From assembly GCA_013399875.1 (NCBI GenBank), contig VXAZ01006320.1, forward strand, positions 1,267,148-1,331,147: a stretch of DNA of 64,000 bases, written 5' to 3'. The position numbers were made by a program, and so were the translations under genes. The notes below the pieces were generated by a model. It did not search any database. It saw only the letters and a program-made list of their open reading frames with translations, and was not told where the DNA came from. Positions within the stretch are counted from its first letter, which is position 1. Every line of letters starts with the position of its first letter. Below are positions 1 to 11,230 of this stretch, one piece after another. Source of the DNA: Gymnorhina tibicen (taxonomy: Eukaryota; Chordata; Aves; Passeriformes; Artamidae).

Positions 1-289
1 AGGTTTGCAAACTGTGAATGGGAGACAACCACTATGAATGCTGCTAAAGAGGGGAAACCACAATCTATTTATCCTTTATGCTAAAGGAGGAGGTTCTTGT
101 TTGTCTTCCATGCTTACTTGTTCTCATGGATGGACCGTATTAATTTTTTTTCTTGATGATGTGCTATCCCCAGTGCTTTCCCCTGCTTTTGATACAGAGC
201 ATGGCCTAAATAAATGTCTGTGGCTAGACCCCTGCTGAGCCTGTCTCAGCCCATCTGAGCTGAATGTTGAGATAGCAGGGATGCCTCTG

Positions 290-1222
290 AGAAATGCCAG
301 AGGCCCATAGGTTTAGATGGGGTGGCTGGAGCAGGGACTGTCCTGGGTGTGCAGTGGTCAGTGGTGCAGATTGGCTGTGCCTGGGATGGGGTGGTACCGG
401 GGTGGGCGCTGGGGCTCATCTCTGTTGGGTGCCAGAGGGAAGGGCACTGATATGCTAAGGGTGCAGCATGCAGGAGGGCCTGGTGGACTGGGTGAGGCCA
501 GAGGGCCTGTGTCAGGCTGGAGAAGTGGGCTAGGGAGGCCTTGCAAAGGTCAGCAAAGCCAAATGCGCATCTTGCCCCTGGGGTGGAGTAGCCCCAGGCA
601 CCACCAGTATGTGCTGGGGGCTGCCCAGCTGGGAAACGGCTCGGCAGAAAAGGCTGTGGGTGTGCTGGTGGACACCAAGTTGAACACAAGCCAGCAGTGT
701 GCCCTTGTGCCGAAGCAAACAGCCTCTGGAGCTGCGTTGCCAGCAGAGTGAGCAGGGAGTCCGTCTCCACTCAGCCTTGGGAGGGCACGGCTGGAGTGGT
801 GGGCTCAGCTCTGGGCTCTCAGAACAAGAGATGGGGACACCTGGGGTGAGTCAAGAAGGACCACAAGAGCATCTTGATGTAGGAGCACAGGCTGCGAGCT
901 GAGACTGTTCAGCCTTGAGCAGGCTGAGGGGCATCTTACCCATGTGCACAAGTGCTGGATGGGAGGAATAAAGGGGACAAACCCAGACTCTGGTGAGTGG
1001 TGCCCAGTGACAGGGCAAGGGGCAATGGGCAATTCCACTTAAACATCTGAAAATAATATTTTATAGTGAGGGTGGTCAGACACTGGCACAAATTGCCCAG
1101 AGAGGCTTCATCCCAGAGACAGGCAAAACCTTACTGGACAGGACCTTGAAAAATGGGAGCAGGGGCATGGATTAGATGATTTCCCCCCCTCTACCCTCAC
1201 TGCCCACACCCCATGCCATTCT
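290..1222 (+). mobile_element. CR1 LINE, 3' part, diverged
   Basis: About 930 bases resemble the 3' end of an avian CR1 LINE in sense orientation. The landmarks occur in the usual CR1 order: the 'ctggtggacaccaagttgaac' type block near 670, 'gtgcccagtgacagggcaag' near 1000, 'agtgagggtggtcagacactgg' near 1065, 'gcccagagaggcttc' near 1095, and the 'attctgtga' type terminus near 1218. Frameshifts and stops are frequent, so no reverse-transcriptase reading frame survives. It lies downstream of KDELR3 exon 4, either in its last intron or beyond the gene. The 5' limit is a guess. The 3' limit is firmer because CR1 elements end in short ATTCTGTGA-type repeats. Confidence 0.82.
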
Positions 1223-2786
1223 GTGAAATACAAGCTTTGGGGAGCTGAAAGCTTCCTCAGGGTATCTTTCATGTCCTTGTGTTAAACAGAAGGGAGCTCA
1301 TCTAGTTTTGAAAACAAGATAAAAAGAAGTAGCATTCTATAAAAATCCCTTTGCAGTGCTTTGGTATAGGCTCAGAAGTCTTATTAAATACATTTCTTTA
1401 TATAACACATTTTTGCTTTCTTTTTTCAGCATCACTGCCCTTTTTTCTTAGCTCTTCAGTGTTAGAAATGTTTTGAAAAGTTGGGTTTTTTGAAAGAATG
1501 TAAGAGATGCAACCTGCTATAATATTGCTGGCTCTCATAAGTATTTGCATGTCTTCAGACACCGTTTCTCTCCCATGATCCAGAACATTTGTGTAAAAGA
1601 AAAGAGAAAACAAAAGCAATTCTCTTCCTGCTGTGATGTTCCATCTACAAATGTTTTTTCTTCTGCCTCCTGTATCGTCTAAATTTTGCAGCTCTGTCAC
1701 TAGCAGTGTGAGATTGGAAGCCAGCAGTTGTGTTTTTTCCCCCTTTTGTTCCACCATCACAACTACAAAGGGTATGGATTTCTCACAAAATACAGAAGGA
1801 CTCAGGACACATGAATTGAGCAGAGCTAAAATGGGAATTAGTTTAGAAAAGAAAAAAGAAGGAATTGACGTGGAGCACCTTGATGGCAGTTTTAGAAAGT
1901 ATTTTTCTGGCTACAAAAATATTTAATGACAGAAGGAAGTCTTAATCTGCCAAGGCCAGCCACCTGCTCAGTGCTCCTGTCACCTCTCTATCAGCAGGTG
2001 TATTGCATGAAGCTACCAAAAATCCATCCCTTGAAACATCAAACGTGGGTTGTCATTACTGCTTTTGGCAGACTGGCTGGGGAAAGTGAAGAAGGAGGAA
2101 AATAGTTGTCCACTTGGCTAATTTCATCTAATTCCATCCTCCTCACTAGAAAGGTTTTTTAAAGTGTACTTCAGCCTCGGCAAACCACAGCGTGTTCTAT
2201 AGGATTTATGCCCTTGGTGCACTTGTAAGCTCTGGTGTGTAGCCATTTACTAAAGCATGGCACTGAAATGGAAGGGGCATCTGATTTTGGGAAACAGGGG
2301 TGTCTTGTCTGTGCAGATGCCCATCTTCCTGCAGAATCAGTTCTTGAAAATCAAGAACCCGATCTTCCCTATCAAAGAAAAAGTAGGTTTAATAATATCT
2401 CCATATGTCTGCAGTTGCTTTCTCAGGTACATTGTCTGCCTGCAGCTATTTTTTCCCCCTCAAAGTGTTGTGGGGTTTTTTTTTGGTGTGATTCATAATC
2501 TTTCAGAATGTATGTAGAATTGAATGTACCTCAGTTGTTAACTTCCCAAGGTGGGGTTAAACCAGGCTTAACTCTGGTTTAATTTTTGCTGTGTTTCACA
2601 TGCACATCTAGAGCCTTGCAAGCAGTGATGCCCACTTGCAGTCAATAGATACGTTTTTTAAACTGGACACAAATACAGCAAAAAATAAAGCCATGTAAGG
2701 ATTAACACATGTCAAGCTGCAGCTCCACCCTATACTGCAAGAGTGCCGAATCAACATTTCAGTATTATAGCAACATGTTTACCTAC
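1223..2786. other. Likely KDELR3 last intron; no coding feature seen
   Basis: This stretch lies 3' of KDELR3 coding exon 4 on the minus strand. I looked for the final exon, about 41 coding bases for a lysine-rich COPI-binding tail, and found no acceptor plus matching frame. A minus-strand 120-codon ORF at 1398-1760 has no recognisable domain and sits in ordinary AT-rich DNA. I treat it as chance. Confidence 0.5.
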
Positions 2787-3039
2787 CTTTGGTGACGTAG
2801 AGATAGAAGAAGTCACAGTAGAAGATGGTTTGTACCACCCCGGAAACGACAGCGATCTGGTCGTAGAAGTTCTCCGTGTGGTAGCGCCAGACCCAGTTGG
2901 CAATGTAGAGAGCACGGTAGAGGCCCAGGAAGAAAAGGTAGTGTGTCGTGATGGTCTCCGCTTCCCCCGTCTTGCTGATCATGAAGAGCTGAGGAAGGAT
3001 AGCCACGGACTCCAGGTAGATGGAGAAGGTCCAGAGTAT
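2787..3039 (-). CDS. KDELR3: KDELR3 coding exon 4
   Basis: Residues 118-201 plus the first base of residue 202, from [10 protein letters not shown] to YLYVTK. It holds E127, Y158, R169 and D193. The acceptor is ctcacag|ATA and the donor is AAAG|GTAGGT. Phase 1 fits a final exon starting with the rest of a Val codon, as in the family. Confidence 0.95.
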
Positions 3040-5170
3040 CTGTGAGGTGCAAAACGGAGGCAGTGGGGAGTCAGTGCTGGTTTGGTATGTGTTAAGACCC
3101 AAAGCTTTTCATTTGGCAAACCACTGATGAGTGAGGGGGATGAGCAGTGCTGCTGAAGTTGGGGAAAATGAGCTCGCTGTGCTGGGAGTGAGAGGAGACA
3201 GTGCTGAGCTGCTCTATAGATGGTACTGTCTTCAAGGCCTGCCAACTTTGCCTTTCTTGCCTGCTTTTGCTGTTAAAAATCTCAGCTATTCAACATGCTG
3301 CTCACTCTGCTGCCTCGTGCCAGGCTGCTGCTGCTTCCCTTCCCTTTTCCTGCCTCAGCTTTTCCTTACCTCCAAGGGGGTGAAGCTGTGGTTCTCCAAA
3401 AATGACAGGCCTGTGACAGGGACCAGCAGGAACTCGAGGCGAAAGGAGTCATTCTCACTGTCAAACGTTTTCCGGAATTTCACGTAGATCATATACACGG
3501 TGACGTAGGCACAAATCAAAAAAATTACCTGTGGGACAGACGGGAGATGGCAAGACCTCACCTGCAATTGCACTTTCTGTGCTTAAAGAGAGGCTGGCTT
3601 TGCCAAAAGTCAAGATAGTGGTGAATGCTTTGCCTCTATTGGCTTAAGGATTGACTTCTGCTGGAGATAATCCAGTGGTCAGGTAAAGCTTGCCCCACCA
3701 CACCATGAGAATCACACAGTGTCCCTTCGGGGCGCTCTGTGAAGAGGTTGGCTTGGTGGCAGCTTTATGTTAATGCTCCTGCTGTACAAGGACACCTAGG
3801 CTTCGTTCATGGCATCTTGTTCCGGTTTTAGTGGTACTAAATATGGCTCAGCTTGCTTACTGACTATGGCAAGGGTTTTTTTTGGTCAATGGAGGGACAG
3901 TGGAACCAAAGGAAGCATCTTTATCCACCCTTCCCGGCTGAAAAACTCAGTGACTGTGTACTCTCACCTCCCCGAGAAACCACAGCGAGCTGAGAGGAAC
4001 CTCTCCTGCTGCACTGCCTTCTCCTTACCTTCATCACAGTGTTATAGACAGAGATGAAATTTGTGAACAGGTCCAGGTAGCGGGTTGTGAAGACGAGGGC
4101 AAAAAGTATCTGACTCTTCCCAGAGATTCCTGCGTGGCAGGGAGAGGAAAGGAAAGTAAAGCAGATGAAGGGAAGGACCCGTGGGATGGTGGTTTCCCCT
4201 TACGCCTCCTATGGAAGCATTTGTATGTAAGTGTGGTTTTTTGTGAGCCAGGGCTGGTGTGTGGATGCTGAGGTAGCTCTACCCCAGGAGTGGCCAGTCT
4301 CCCAAGTAACAGGGCAGGCTCCTGCTGGTGCCTGAGTGCTGCCCGTAGGAACTGGTGCTCAGTGGGCATGCTCACCACTTTGGCCAGTTCAGTCCTTGCT
4401 GTCATCAAAAGACTTTTCTCATCCCTCCCTTCCCCCTTTGCCTGCCCCCCTCACCAGGAACTGTGTGATGTGACATCTCCCATGGAAGGGAAGAGCTGCA
4501 GGACCAGCCCCAGGACACTGATGGAACTTGGCCACTGCTGGCAGAGAGATGCAGTCAGGCCCACCCACTTCTGTACCTGTGATAGTGGCCACAGCCCCAG
4601 TAGCCCAGCCCCAAAATCTCTTGAGGAGGGAACTATGAGCAAAATCCTGCAGGAAGCTGCTGTCCTGATTTCCTCGCCCTGGGATGGGGCAGCCTCTGCC
4701 CCCTGTCCACTACTGGCAGAACCTCCAACCTAAAGCACCTTCCTCTCCAGGTTGTTGGTGCTGGTGCACGCCACAACCTCTTGCTCTCATTTTCCACCTC
4801 CCTCCAGCCTTGCCACCCTCTCCTTCACTTCACCACCCTGAGACCAACACCTGCCTGAGACTGTGCGCCTTGCCACATCACATCCTTCCAACACAGCCCT
4901 CTCCTGTGAGGGAGACTTCCCAGAGGAAGAGGATGACTTCCCTCGAAGAGCCCAGAGGGGAGGGCTGCCCGTTTGCATGGGCTATCACTGGCCTTTCCAG
5001 CACCCATTTTGTTGTACCCTTCACCGAGCTGCCCTCCGAGAAGGGCCACCCTCCTTCCCTGGGGCATGGGAGCACTCACCAGCACAGGACTTGGACTTCA
5101 CGATCTTCAGCAGGAGAATAATGATGGCCAGCAAGTGGGAGACATCCCCCAGGATGCGGAAGATGTTCAT
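2787..5170 (-). CDS. KDELR3: KDEL receptor 3 (ER lumen protein-retaining receptor), 3' incomplete
   Basis: Seven-helix Golgi receptor that binds C-terminal KDEL-type signals of escaped ER chaperones at acidic pH and returns them to the ER in COPI vesicles. The coding joins are 5170-5080, 4129-4029, 3528-3370 and 3039-2787 (91+101+159+253 nt), giving 201 codons plus one base in frame, all with GT/AG sites. The usual family length is 212-214, so only about 13 residues (the cytosolic COPI-binding tail) are missing. Family ligand and pH residues are present: R5, H12, R47, D50, E127, Y158, R169 and D193. Paralogue choice rests on the [10 protein letters not shown] segment and the [11 protein letters not shown] segment, which match KDELR3 rather than KDELR1 or KDELR2. 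The N-terminus ([16 protein letters not shown]) is closer to the other paralogues than the mammalian KDELR3 N-terminus is. It is divergent from KCNJ4, about 18 kb away. Not visible: the last exon and the 3' UTR. Confidence 0.95.
3370..3528 (-). CDS. KDELR3: KDELR3 coding exon 3
   Basis: Residues 65-117, 53 whole codons, from [10 protein letters not shown] to FTPLE. It contains the KDELR3-specific [12 protein letters not shown] segment. The acceptor is gtcccacag|GTA and the donor is GAG|GTAAGG. It encodes Val80 (YMIYVKF) and Thr104 (PVTGL), where the human protein as I remember it has Gly and Ile. Confidence 0.95.
4029..4129 (-). CDS. KDELR3: KDELR3 coding exon 2
   Basis: Residues 31-64, beginning ISGKSQ and ending YNTVMK. 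It includes R47 and D50 in the TTRYLD motif of the second helix. The acceptor is gccacgcag|GA and the donor is AAG|GTAAGG, leaving phase 0. Confidence 0.95.
5080..5170 (-). CDS. KDELR3: KDELR3 coding exon 1
   Basis: Encodes residues 1-30 plus the first base of Gly31. The ATG is at 5170 with A at -3 (caccATGA). It carries signal-binding R5 and pH-sensing H12 and the first membrane helix (FRILGD to LLLK). The donor is G|GTGAGTG just after 5080, and the exon leaves phase 1. Confidence 0.95.
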
Positions 5171-5610
5171 GGTGCCGGGGGGACTCCTCTGGGGTGAAGG
5201 GAGTGGGGCTCTTTCTGCAGGCAGGGAGGGTGAGGGCAGGAAGTTTTTCTGCCCTGAGCCTCTACTGAACGAACGGTCTCCTTCGGCTCAGCTTTCCTTT
5301 TTCCCTGAGCACGGAGCCCTCCCTTCTCGTAGCACAAAGTTCAGGCTCCCCTCTCCCGTGGTTGCAGATGCCTTTTCCCTGCCAGGCTGGATGTCTCCCT
5401 TGTTTACTTTTCCACCGAGGTGGATTTTCCCTCTCCCGGCCTAGGGCCTTCCTCTCTCTGGTTTGGGCTGAAAGTTGGAGTTTGTCTCCCGGAGAGCTCC
5501 AGGCTGAGCAGCCCCGAAGCCAGTGCTGGGTGACGGTGACGTGGCTCCTGGCTGGCCGGGGAGGAGAGAGAGGAGGAGGCGGAGGCGGGAATAACCGCGC
5601 TATTTTTCCT
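5171..5610 (-). promoter_or_regulatory. KDELR3: KDELR3 5' UTR and GC-rich promoter
   Basis: GC-rich DNA upstream of the KDELR3 start, with repeated AGGAGG/AGGCGG blocks at 5565-5590 and no TATA box close to the ATG. The transcription start is not resolved. A perfect TGACGTGG lies at 5537-5544, about 370 bp upstream of the ATG, preceded by an overlapping TGACGGTGAC. It marks the left border of a CpG-richer patch ending at a pyrimidine tract (5605-5650). I infer that the promoter fires leftward into KDELR3. Confidence 0.6.
5537..5544 (+). promoter_or_regulatory. UPRE-like TGACGTGG (XBP1/ATF6 type)
   Basis: An exact match to the unfolded-protein-response element core TGACGTGG, bound by XBP1 and ATF6. 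ER-stress induction of KDEL receptors, KDELR3 among them, is known from mammals, so the position in this promoter is sensible. I saw no complete CCAAT-N9-CCACG ERSE nearby. An 8-mer can occur by chance. Confidence 0.5.
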
Positions 5611-8548
5611 TTTTCTTTTTTTTCCTTCCTCTTTTTTCTTCCCCTGCTTGTCTCAAGTTACACACGGAAGTGTGGTTAAAGGGGAAAAGGCAGAGGGAGC
5701 AGGATTCCCATCCTCTGGCCTTGAGGACACACCCTCCGGCGAGGGCCAGTCTTCCCAGGCGTATTCACCATGGGTGCAGTAACCTCTGTCCTGCTTCCAG
5801 TCGTCAACGTTCTGCTCTCTGCCCTTCCCGGCCCCATCCCTCCTCCAGCACCTTCTCACCCATGCTCCACCTTGTCTCCTGGAGCCAAAGAAGTGGGGAG
5901 ATACTTGAATTGCCAAGCCATTGCGGCTCTTCCACAGCTGTTCATGCACAGCCACTCCCTGGTGTCTGCCCCACTAGGCACCCCTGCCTTCAGGTGTCCT
6001 CTCTGGAACAGTGTGGATCCCAGAGCACAGCCCCAGAGAGAACAAAAGATCCTCCCAAGGGCTGGTTTGAAACAAACTTCACTGGAAATATTAATCCTGG
6101 ATTCCTGCAAGAGGGTTACAAACACCATAGGGAATGTGAGTGAAAAAAGAACGTGGTTGCTGCTGGTTTTACAGATTTCACAGAAGGGAGCTCAGTAGCG
6201 ACTGTTAGAAAGTTTTAATATGTTTGAAAACAGCTCTGGATGGCCAGCTTGGTTTGGATAAACCTTGTCCTTGGAGCTCGAGTTACACAGGGAGATCTCA
6301 TGACACCAGCGGGGGGACCTCTGCATCAAGACCCAGCAATTAGACAAGTCAATATCTGATCACTAATATAACATTGCTTTAGTACAACCAAACGGAAGTT
6401 TTAATTTGTCTCCTTGTCCCTGGACCATGGGTCACATCGGACCATGCGTCTGATTTGGTTACTCTTGGATTGTGTGGTCCTGCCTGCTCTTGTCCAGGAG
6501 TTGGGCTCTGGCTGCTGTCTTCCCTGTCCCCAGCCACGACCTGTGGCCGTCCCCTACACATCTTTCTTTGTCCTCATGGGCTTGCTTGGAGTAAAATCCT
6601 TAACGACTAAAGTGTAAAAATATTATTCCTGGTGCTTTCTGAGAGGATTAACAAGCCTATTAGCATCACCGGATCTCTTTCTGAATACATTTGCATACAT
6701 TTCCTCCCTGCCCATTAGGTTGGCGGTTGTGTTTTCCCTCTCTGACGCTCCAGCACCTGCATCACAGGGCTTTTCCAGATGGATTCACAGGCCGGGTTGG
6801 AAAACACCTGCTCGGCCCCACAAAACTGGAGACATCCCTGCCTGCCCCCAGCCAGGGCACTGAGGCAGGGGTTGGTGCAGTGGGAGAAGGGTGGGTTAGA
6901 GCAAAGGAGAGGACTGGCAAAGGGTAGGGACTGGCTGAATCGGGTTTCCAGACATCAGAGTGGAGCTGCCTGGGATTTCAGCAGGGCTTTGCAAGGCCGT
7001 GTGGGTGCTGGTGAAAGCCAAGCCCCAGCCCTGGTGGCCCTGTAGGTCCCTGTTATCCCAGGTCCTTCTGCAGGCGGGCAAAGAGTTTTGACCCATGGAG
7101 CAGGGATGTAAAGTTGGGGGGAAGGAGCAGATTTGGGGTCCTCTCTTCCAAGAGATGCCCTTCCAATCCCCTGAGCCCTCGTCTTTCTCTTGTCCCTGCA
7201 CTCCTCTTTGCAGCTTCTTGTGCCACCCGGGGAAAGAAGCGCCCTGCAGAGGGGTACAACTGTTGTGGGTGGCAAAGGTTTATTCTCTTCATCTTGCACC
7301 TTCCCGAGAAGAACTGATGGGCTCCAAGTCCCAGCATTATCTCCCGCTGTGGCACCGGCTGAGGTGACCTTTAGAGGGACTTCGTGGGAGCAGCCCAATC
7401 AAGCTCACCCAGCTGGAACAGGGTGGTAGGGCTGGGGTGTCCCCATGGGACATCCCTGTGTGGTACATGAAGGCCACAGGAAAGCTGCAGCAGGGCAAGG
7501 GACGCCCAGGCTCTTAGAGAAGAAAAAATTGGCACATGGAGTGGGACCAAGTAAAAATAAACCTTCCCTCCTCCTGCCCTGCCACGACGCAAAGTGCCTT
7601 GCGCCGGGTGTCTCCCTGCCTCCCAAAATAATGGCGGGTGCTGCCACCACCCCGCACGGTGATGCTCTCTCCATGCCTCCTGTTTCCATGGTGACCACAA
7701 GGAATGTCGCCAGGGTGACAAGAAGGCAAGTGAGCTGGGATTTGATATTAAAAATGAGATTTTTGGGTTGTTTGGTTTATTTTTCTCCCCCCCTCCCAAC
7801 CCCCCCCTCCTTTAGTTCTATTTTTGGGGTTTCCCTCTCTGCCTCTGCTGGTCTGGAAGGCTCCTCCTGCAGAGCCCCTGGGCCAGGCAGCAGCAGCTTC
7901 ATCCAGGGCCCTGCTCCACCTCTGCCTGTCCTGTGAGGTGGTGGCCATGGGATGAGAAGAGGGACAAAAGGGGGTTTCCTTATCACTAAAACATTTGTTT
8001 CCTTCTATCAGGAAGGCTTCTGTGCTTTTGCCCCCAGCGGTGCTCCGGGTGTCCCCCTCCATTTCTGCTGCAGGATGTAGCTCAGGCTGCATCCAGACCT
8101 CCTGGGAGACTGGGCAGCCTCAGGGATTCGTCCAAGAGAGGAAAATGATTCTGTATTCCCAGAGAGACTGGGGAACATGGTGGGGTTGAGCACCATGGGC
8201 CACCTGTGTGTCTCACCATTTCTGCCCCCATGACCAGGTCAGTTTGGCCAGGCAGTTCTGGAGAACTGGGGACGGAGATGGGATGGTTGGGGGAGGATTG
8301 GCAGAGGGAGCCTGGCAGGTGCTAAGGAGTCCAAAACTTTGTTCTCTGGTTTAAACACTCAAAGTCAGACCTGCTCAGGGCAGAGAGGGCTTGAGGGTTT
8401 GTGCTGGCTTAGCTGGTGTCACAAGAATGCAGGATGACAGGTGTCCAAGCGGGGCTGCTGGCATAGAGGTAGCTTTTCTCTTCATGCACAGGCAGGAGAA
8501 GGGGCAGGCAGCATTTGCCCACCTTCCCAGGAGTTCTTGCTTTCCGCT
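5611..8548. other. Non-coding, no gene recognised
   Basis: Between the KDELR3 promoter and the CATC repeat I see no exon, RNA gene or confident transposon. The short ORFs here lack domains and overlap each other on both strands. Poly-pyrimidine patches at 5605-5650 and 7785-7812 are the only compositional oddities. Confidence 0.5.
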
Positions 8549-8792
8549 GCATCCATCTCTCCATCCATCTCCAGCCATCCCTCTCTCCCTCTCTCTCTCC
8601 ATTCATTCCTCGCTCCATCTTTTCAACCATCCCTCTCTCCTCCTCTCTCCATTCACCTCTCCATTCATCTCTCCAAAGATTCCTCTGTCCATCTCTCCAT
8701 CTCTCTTTCCCTCCTTTCATCCATCCCTTTATCCATCCCTCCCTCCACCCTTCCATCCCTCCATCCCTCTATCCCTCTGCCTCCCTCAATCC
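8549..8792. repeat. Degenerate (CATCCCTCTC/CATCTCTC)n simple repeat
   Basis: About 245 bases of pyrimidine-rich tandem sequence built from CATC, CTCT and CCTC units with a loose 8-12 bp period. No purine run longer than two bases occurs in most of it. It opens long stop-free frames on both strands, which explains several spurious ORFs of 115-168 codons. Confidence 0.9.
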
Positions 8793-10540
8793 CCACAGCA
8801 GCACTGGGAAAGGTTGGCGGAGTGGGGCTATTTTTGGGAGCGTCTCCCTGGCAACGGCTGCCACCACCGTCTGTGGTGGCTTTTCCATAGGTGCTAAAAT
8901 ATTCCACACTTCTTATTAAAGACGGTGCTGGTGGAGACGGGCGGGGGCGGCGAGTGTGAGCCACCCCGCTGCTGGGGCCGGCGGCCATGGGGCGGTCAGG
9001 GCGTGGCACTTGGGGGGCACAAGGACAGCAAGGGGCCGGTGGCATCTTCAATGCCACATCCCCATGTCCCTCTCACTGGGCTCTGGAAGTGCCAGCTGCC
9101 TCTTGGCAGTGCTGGGCTGCCACACTGGGCACAAGGTGCAGCTATCCATCCTCCTGCTGCAAAGGCAGAGGGAAATGTGATGAGGTCTTGGGAGCAGCTG
9201 GCAATGAGGAGCAAAAGGCAGAGAGGGGGAAACCTAACCTGAAGCTGAGGTGGCTGCAGGGCTGCACTTGGTGGCTTTGCCCTCTCTGGGAAGGAGCAAG
9301 ATGTCTCAGCCCCATCTTTGTCCCTTCATCACATGACGAGCGAAGGCCTGTCATGGTGCCAGAGGGATGGTATGCTTTGCCAAAGGGCAGCTGTGCAGAT
9401 CCTGGTCAGTAGCTCTTGGGAAGCAGCCCCACAGGCTCTACAGACAGGGCTTTTGGGAAAGTAAGTACCCCTCTGAATCTGAACGAGGTCCTCATAGGGA
9501 TGGCTGCAGAGGGCATGGACAGGCTGGCCCCGCTCCATCCAGGTGCAGCAGCTCCCCAGGAGCAGCAGGGAGCAGCCATGGGTGCGCTGGGGTGAACTGA
9601 CCCATTCAGGAGGCTGATGCACTCCTGGTTTGCAGCTGCTCGTCTGCATGGAGTTACTAAACGCACCCTCTGCTTCCCTGGCAGTGGCTATGCCAGGCGG
9701 GGGACAGCAGGCTCCACAGTGTGTTGTGCAGGTCTCATCCCATGTGCCGCATCTTGGGACAATTTTGGGAGGGAGGGTCATAGTCATTGCAGGATTAGGG
9801 CCCAGAGGAGATTCAAAAAAGGTTTTTTTGATCTTTTTTGACTTTTCAGCTCAGGCCTTAACACTGGGGACAGCAGATGAGACACCAAGACAGAAACCAC
9901 GTCCTCAAACAATGCCGTCCTGGAGCAGGGCTGTCCTCAGGACCCTGTGCCTACAGTCACTGCCTGTGTGGTCAGGGGTCTCTTCAGCCTCTGGCTTTGC
10001 TGCAGCAGAGTCCCCCACCTTCTCTCCTTGTCACCAAGAAGTGACCTTTTTTGAGCCTCTGAGATGCTGCTGGCCATGGAGACCCAGAATAGGTTTCCCG
10101 GACAGGTTTCCTGGCAGGGTGGCTGTGCACTACCCTGGAGCCCTGAGGGCTGGCCCCTCCATGTCCATGCTCCTGTCCCAGCATTACTCATCCCGGCAGG
10201 AAATCACCAGCTCTGTAGAGTGGGGAGGCAATGCCCCACAGCAAAGACTCTGCATCAGCTGGGAGAGCCTGGTCCTTCCTCAGGGCGAGGTGTCAGCCCA
10301 GTATCCCAAATCCCGGTGGGAAAAAACCCTCTGACAGTAGTTGTTTCATCTCTGCGCAGCAGCCCAGGAGGAGGATTCACCTCCTCGGGGGCACCTGGCG
10401 GCCCCACCATCCCTTTCCCTCTACCGATGGTTGCTCTCGTCTCCCCCATGGCGGCTCCGCAGCTCTGAGCTCACATGCGAGGATGGGCTAAAGTAGAGGA
10501 AAGCAGTTGGATCCTACCACAGAGTTACTGACTTCTCAGC
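8793..10540. other. Non-coding, no gene recognised
   Basis: Moderately GC-rich unique-looking sequence upstream of KCNJ4. A 234-codon plus-strand ORF at 9630-10334 shows no domain, no homology I recognise and no splice context. I do not call it a gene. Confidence 0.45.
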
Positions 10541-11230
10541 TACAGACTGCATAGCAATCAGCGAGGGGGAGAGGCAGCCAGGGAAAGGGAGCGGAGCGCA
10601 AAGGGAGGAAGGGTGTCAGGGAGAGGGGGGATCTGGGGACTAGAGCAGGGGGGCAGCAAGGGGCACGGGCAAATAATGCCAGAGAAGGAGGGAGCCAGGC
10701 AGGAGGGGGAGACCTGAACCCGTCGCTGAGCCACGAAGGCACATCAGCACTCCGTGGGATGGACGCTCCTGGGAGCAAAAAATTCTGAGAGGCAGAGGCA
10801 GAAGGAGAGCGCTGGCGTGGGCAGGGCAGAGTTAAGAGAGGAGCAGGTCGCAGCGGAGAAGTAGCTCTTCGGGAGGGGAAAAAATAAACCTAGGCTGGAG
10901 GCGAGCGAGGACTGCAGAGAGACTTCCCTGATTCCTCCGGTCCGGCTGAGGCATTTCATGGTGAGATGGAGAAACCGGCCGCTTTCCCCTTCCTCTGATG
11001 TTGGCTCGGCACGGCTGGAGCAGGCGGCAGCCCTCGGCAGGACCCGGGTAAGAGGCGTTGCCGGGGCGCGCTGCTCTCCTCACCGGCATGAGAGCGGGAA
11101 GGGTTTTTCTCCCTTAGGAAAATAATGTATTGTTTCATTTGCGTTCGCTCCGAGGAACAGCTATAAATATAACTTAGGGAGAGATGCGTGGCTTCATGTG
11201 AGCGTGCCAGTGAATAATAAAGTTGCCTGT
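10541..11230 (+). promoter_or_regulatory. GC/purine-rich block, candidate distal promoter or 5' exon of KCNJ4
   Basis: Purine-rich then CpG-richer sequence ending in a good splice donor, ACCCGG|GTAAGAG (intron from 11048). A TATA-like CTATAAATATAA occurs at 11161-11172. Mammalian KCNJ4 has a non-coding first exon far upstream of the coding exon, and this block lies about 12.4 kb upstream on the right strand. The link to KCNJ4 is inference. RNA evidence is needed, and the GTGAGTG donor at 14138 is an equal rival. Confidence 0.25.

Noticed and set aside
1398..1760. 120-codon minus-strand ORF downstream of KDELR3 exon 4
   Set aside because: No similarity to the KDELR tail or any family I know. 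The only acceptor-like AG near 1430 has a purine-rich approach.
2743..3045. 100-codon plus-strand ORF
   Set aside because: Antisense shadow of KDELR3 exon 4.
8391..8919. Serine/proline/histidine-rich ORFs of 115-168 codons
   Set aside because: Produced by the stop-free CATC/CTCT simple repeat.
9630..10334. 234-codon plus-strand ORF
   Set aside because: No domain, biased composition and no conserved start or promoter signal. Most likely chance.
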